A DNA stretch of 6,891 nt, from contig JAWXBY010000167.1 of the NCBI GenBank assembly GCA_034440355.1, positions 1-6,891 of the forward strand, given 5' to 3'. A program made the translations under genes and the position numbers. The notes under the pieces are model-generated. The model was not told the DNA's origin. It saw nothing but the letters and a program-made list of their open reading frames with translations, and searched no databases. Source of the DNA: SZUA-430 sp034440355. Lineage in GTDB: Bacteria; Pseudomonadota; Alphaproteobacteria; Micropepsales; Micropepsaceae. Shown here piece after piece: positions 6,767 through 6,891 of this stretch. How positions within the stretch are numbered: position 1 is the first letter of the stretch; each line of letters opens with the position of its first letter.

Positions 6767-6891
6767 GGCGCAACCAACACGACTTGACGCGATGGCGATT
6801 CAGCTTCACCACAAAGCCTCGAAGAACGCCAAGTTCCACGAAGATCTCTTCGGCGCGTAGCGCCAATCATTTGGTTGCCTGCGGCGCAAAA
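6767..6891. other. 3' flank with inverted repeats, no convincing complete gene
   Basis: Two abutting inverted repeats are visible: CGAAGA-TC-TCTTCG (6839-6852) and GGCGC-GTA-GCGCC (6852-6864). An 8-bp inverted pair, GCAACCAA (6770-6777) and TTGGTTGC (6871-6878), brackets most of the stretch. One minus-strand frame enters from the right edge and ends FAPQATK-stop at 6867-6869, directly before the GGCGC hairpin. This would fit a convergent gene with a shared terminator, but only seven codons are visible. A 22-codon plus-strand frame (6792-6860) lacks a ribosome site and is probably noise. Confidence 0.3.

Noticed and set aside
6792..6860. 22-codon plus-strand frame after the last gene (starts MAIQLHHKAS)
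   Set aside because: No Shine-Dalgarno sequence and overlap with two inverted repeats. The opposite strand is also open over the same span, so it gives no coding evidence.
6770..6878. 8-bp inverted pair GCAACCAA / TTGGTTGC as ends of a small mobile element
   Set aside because: Too short, no flanking target duplication and no internal gene. A match of this length in a 125-base region is not improbable by chance.

Overview
The window is GC-rich, and its coding frames strongly favour G or C at third positions. A TAXI-type TRAP transporter and an ArfB-type ribosome rescue factor suggest a proteobacterium, most likely an alphaproteobacterium. This assignment is inferred from gene content and base composition; no rRNA or other marker gene is present. 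There is no tRNA, insertion sequence, CRISPR array or phage gene.

Left part, minus strand (1-2850): a two-gene transport operon. The promoter-proximal gene encodes a secreted TAXI-family solute receptor. It is followed, with a 4-base stop/start overlap, by a TRAP permease in which the small and large membrane subunits are fused. The permease starts with GTG and runs off the left edge, so its stop codon is not visible. Together the two genes would form a complete secondary importer of unknown, probably organic-acid-like, substrate.

Middle: a 93-base divergent intergenic region separates this operon from a plus-strand gene for ArfB, the GGQ-motif peptidyl-tRNA hydrolase that rescues stalled ribosomes. 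Downstream of arfB is a strong 12-bp RNA hairpin whose G-U pairs can form only in plus-strand RNA.

Right part, plus strand (3444-6766): a DUF2855-family protein (cytoplasmic, distantly oxidoreductase-like) is followed after 23 bases by a 737-residue exported protein with one c-type heme motif (CMGCH) and a cysteine-rich C-terminal third. The two are probably co-transcribed, and neither has a known function. This pair is the least explained part of the window and the best candidate for undescribed biology, although nothing here proves a joint system. The last 125 bases hold inverted repeats and no convincing complete gene; a minus-strand gene may end there.

Long open frames opposite the real genes, including one of about 620 codons across the permease, are compositional shadows and were not annotated.
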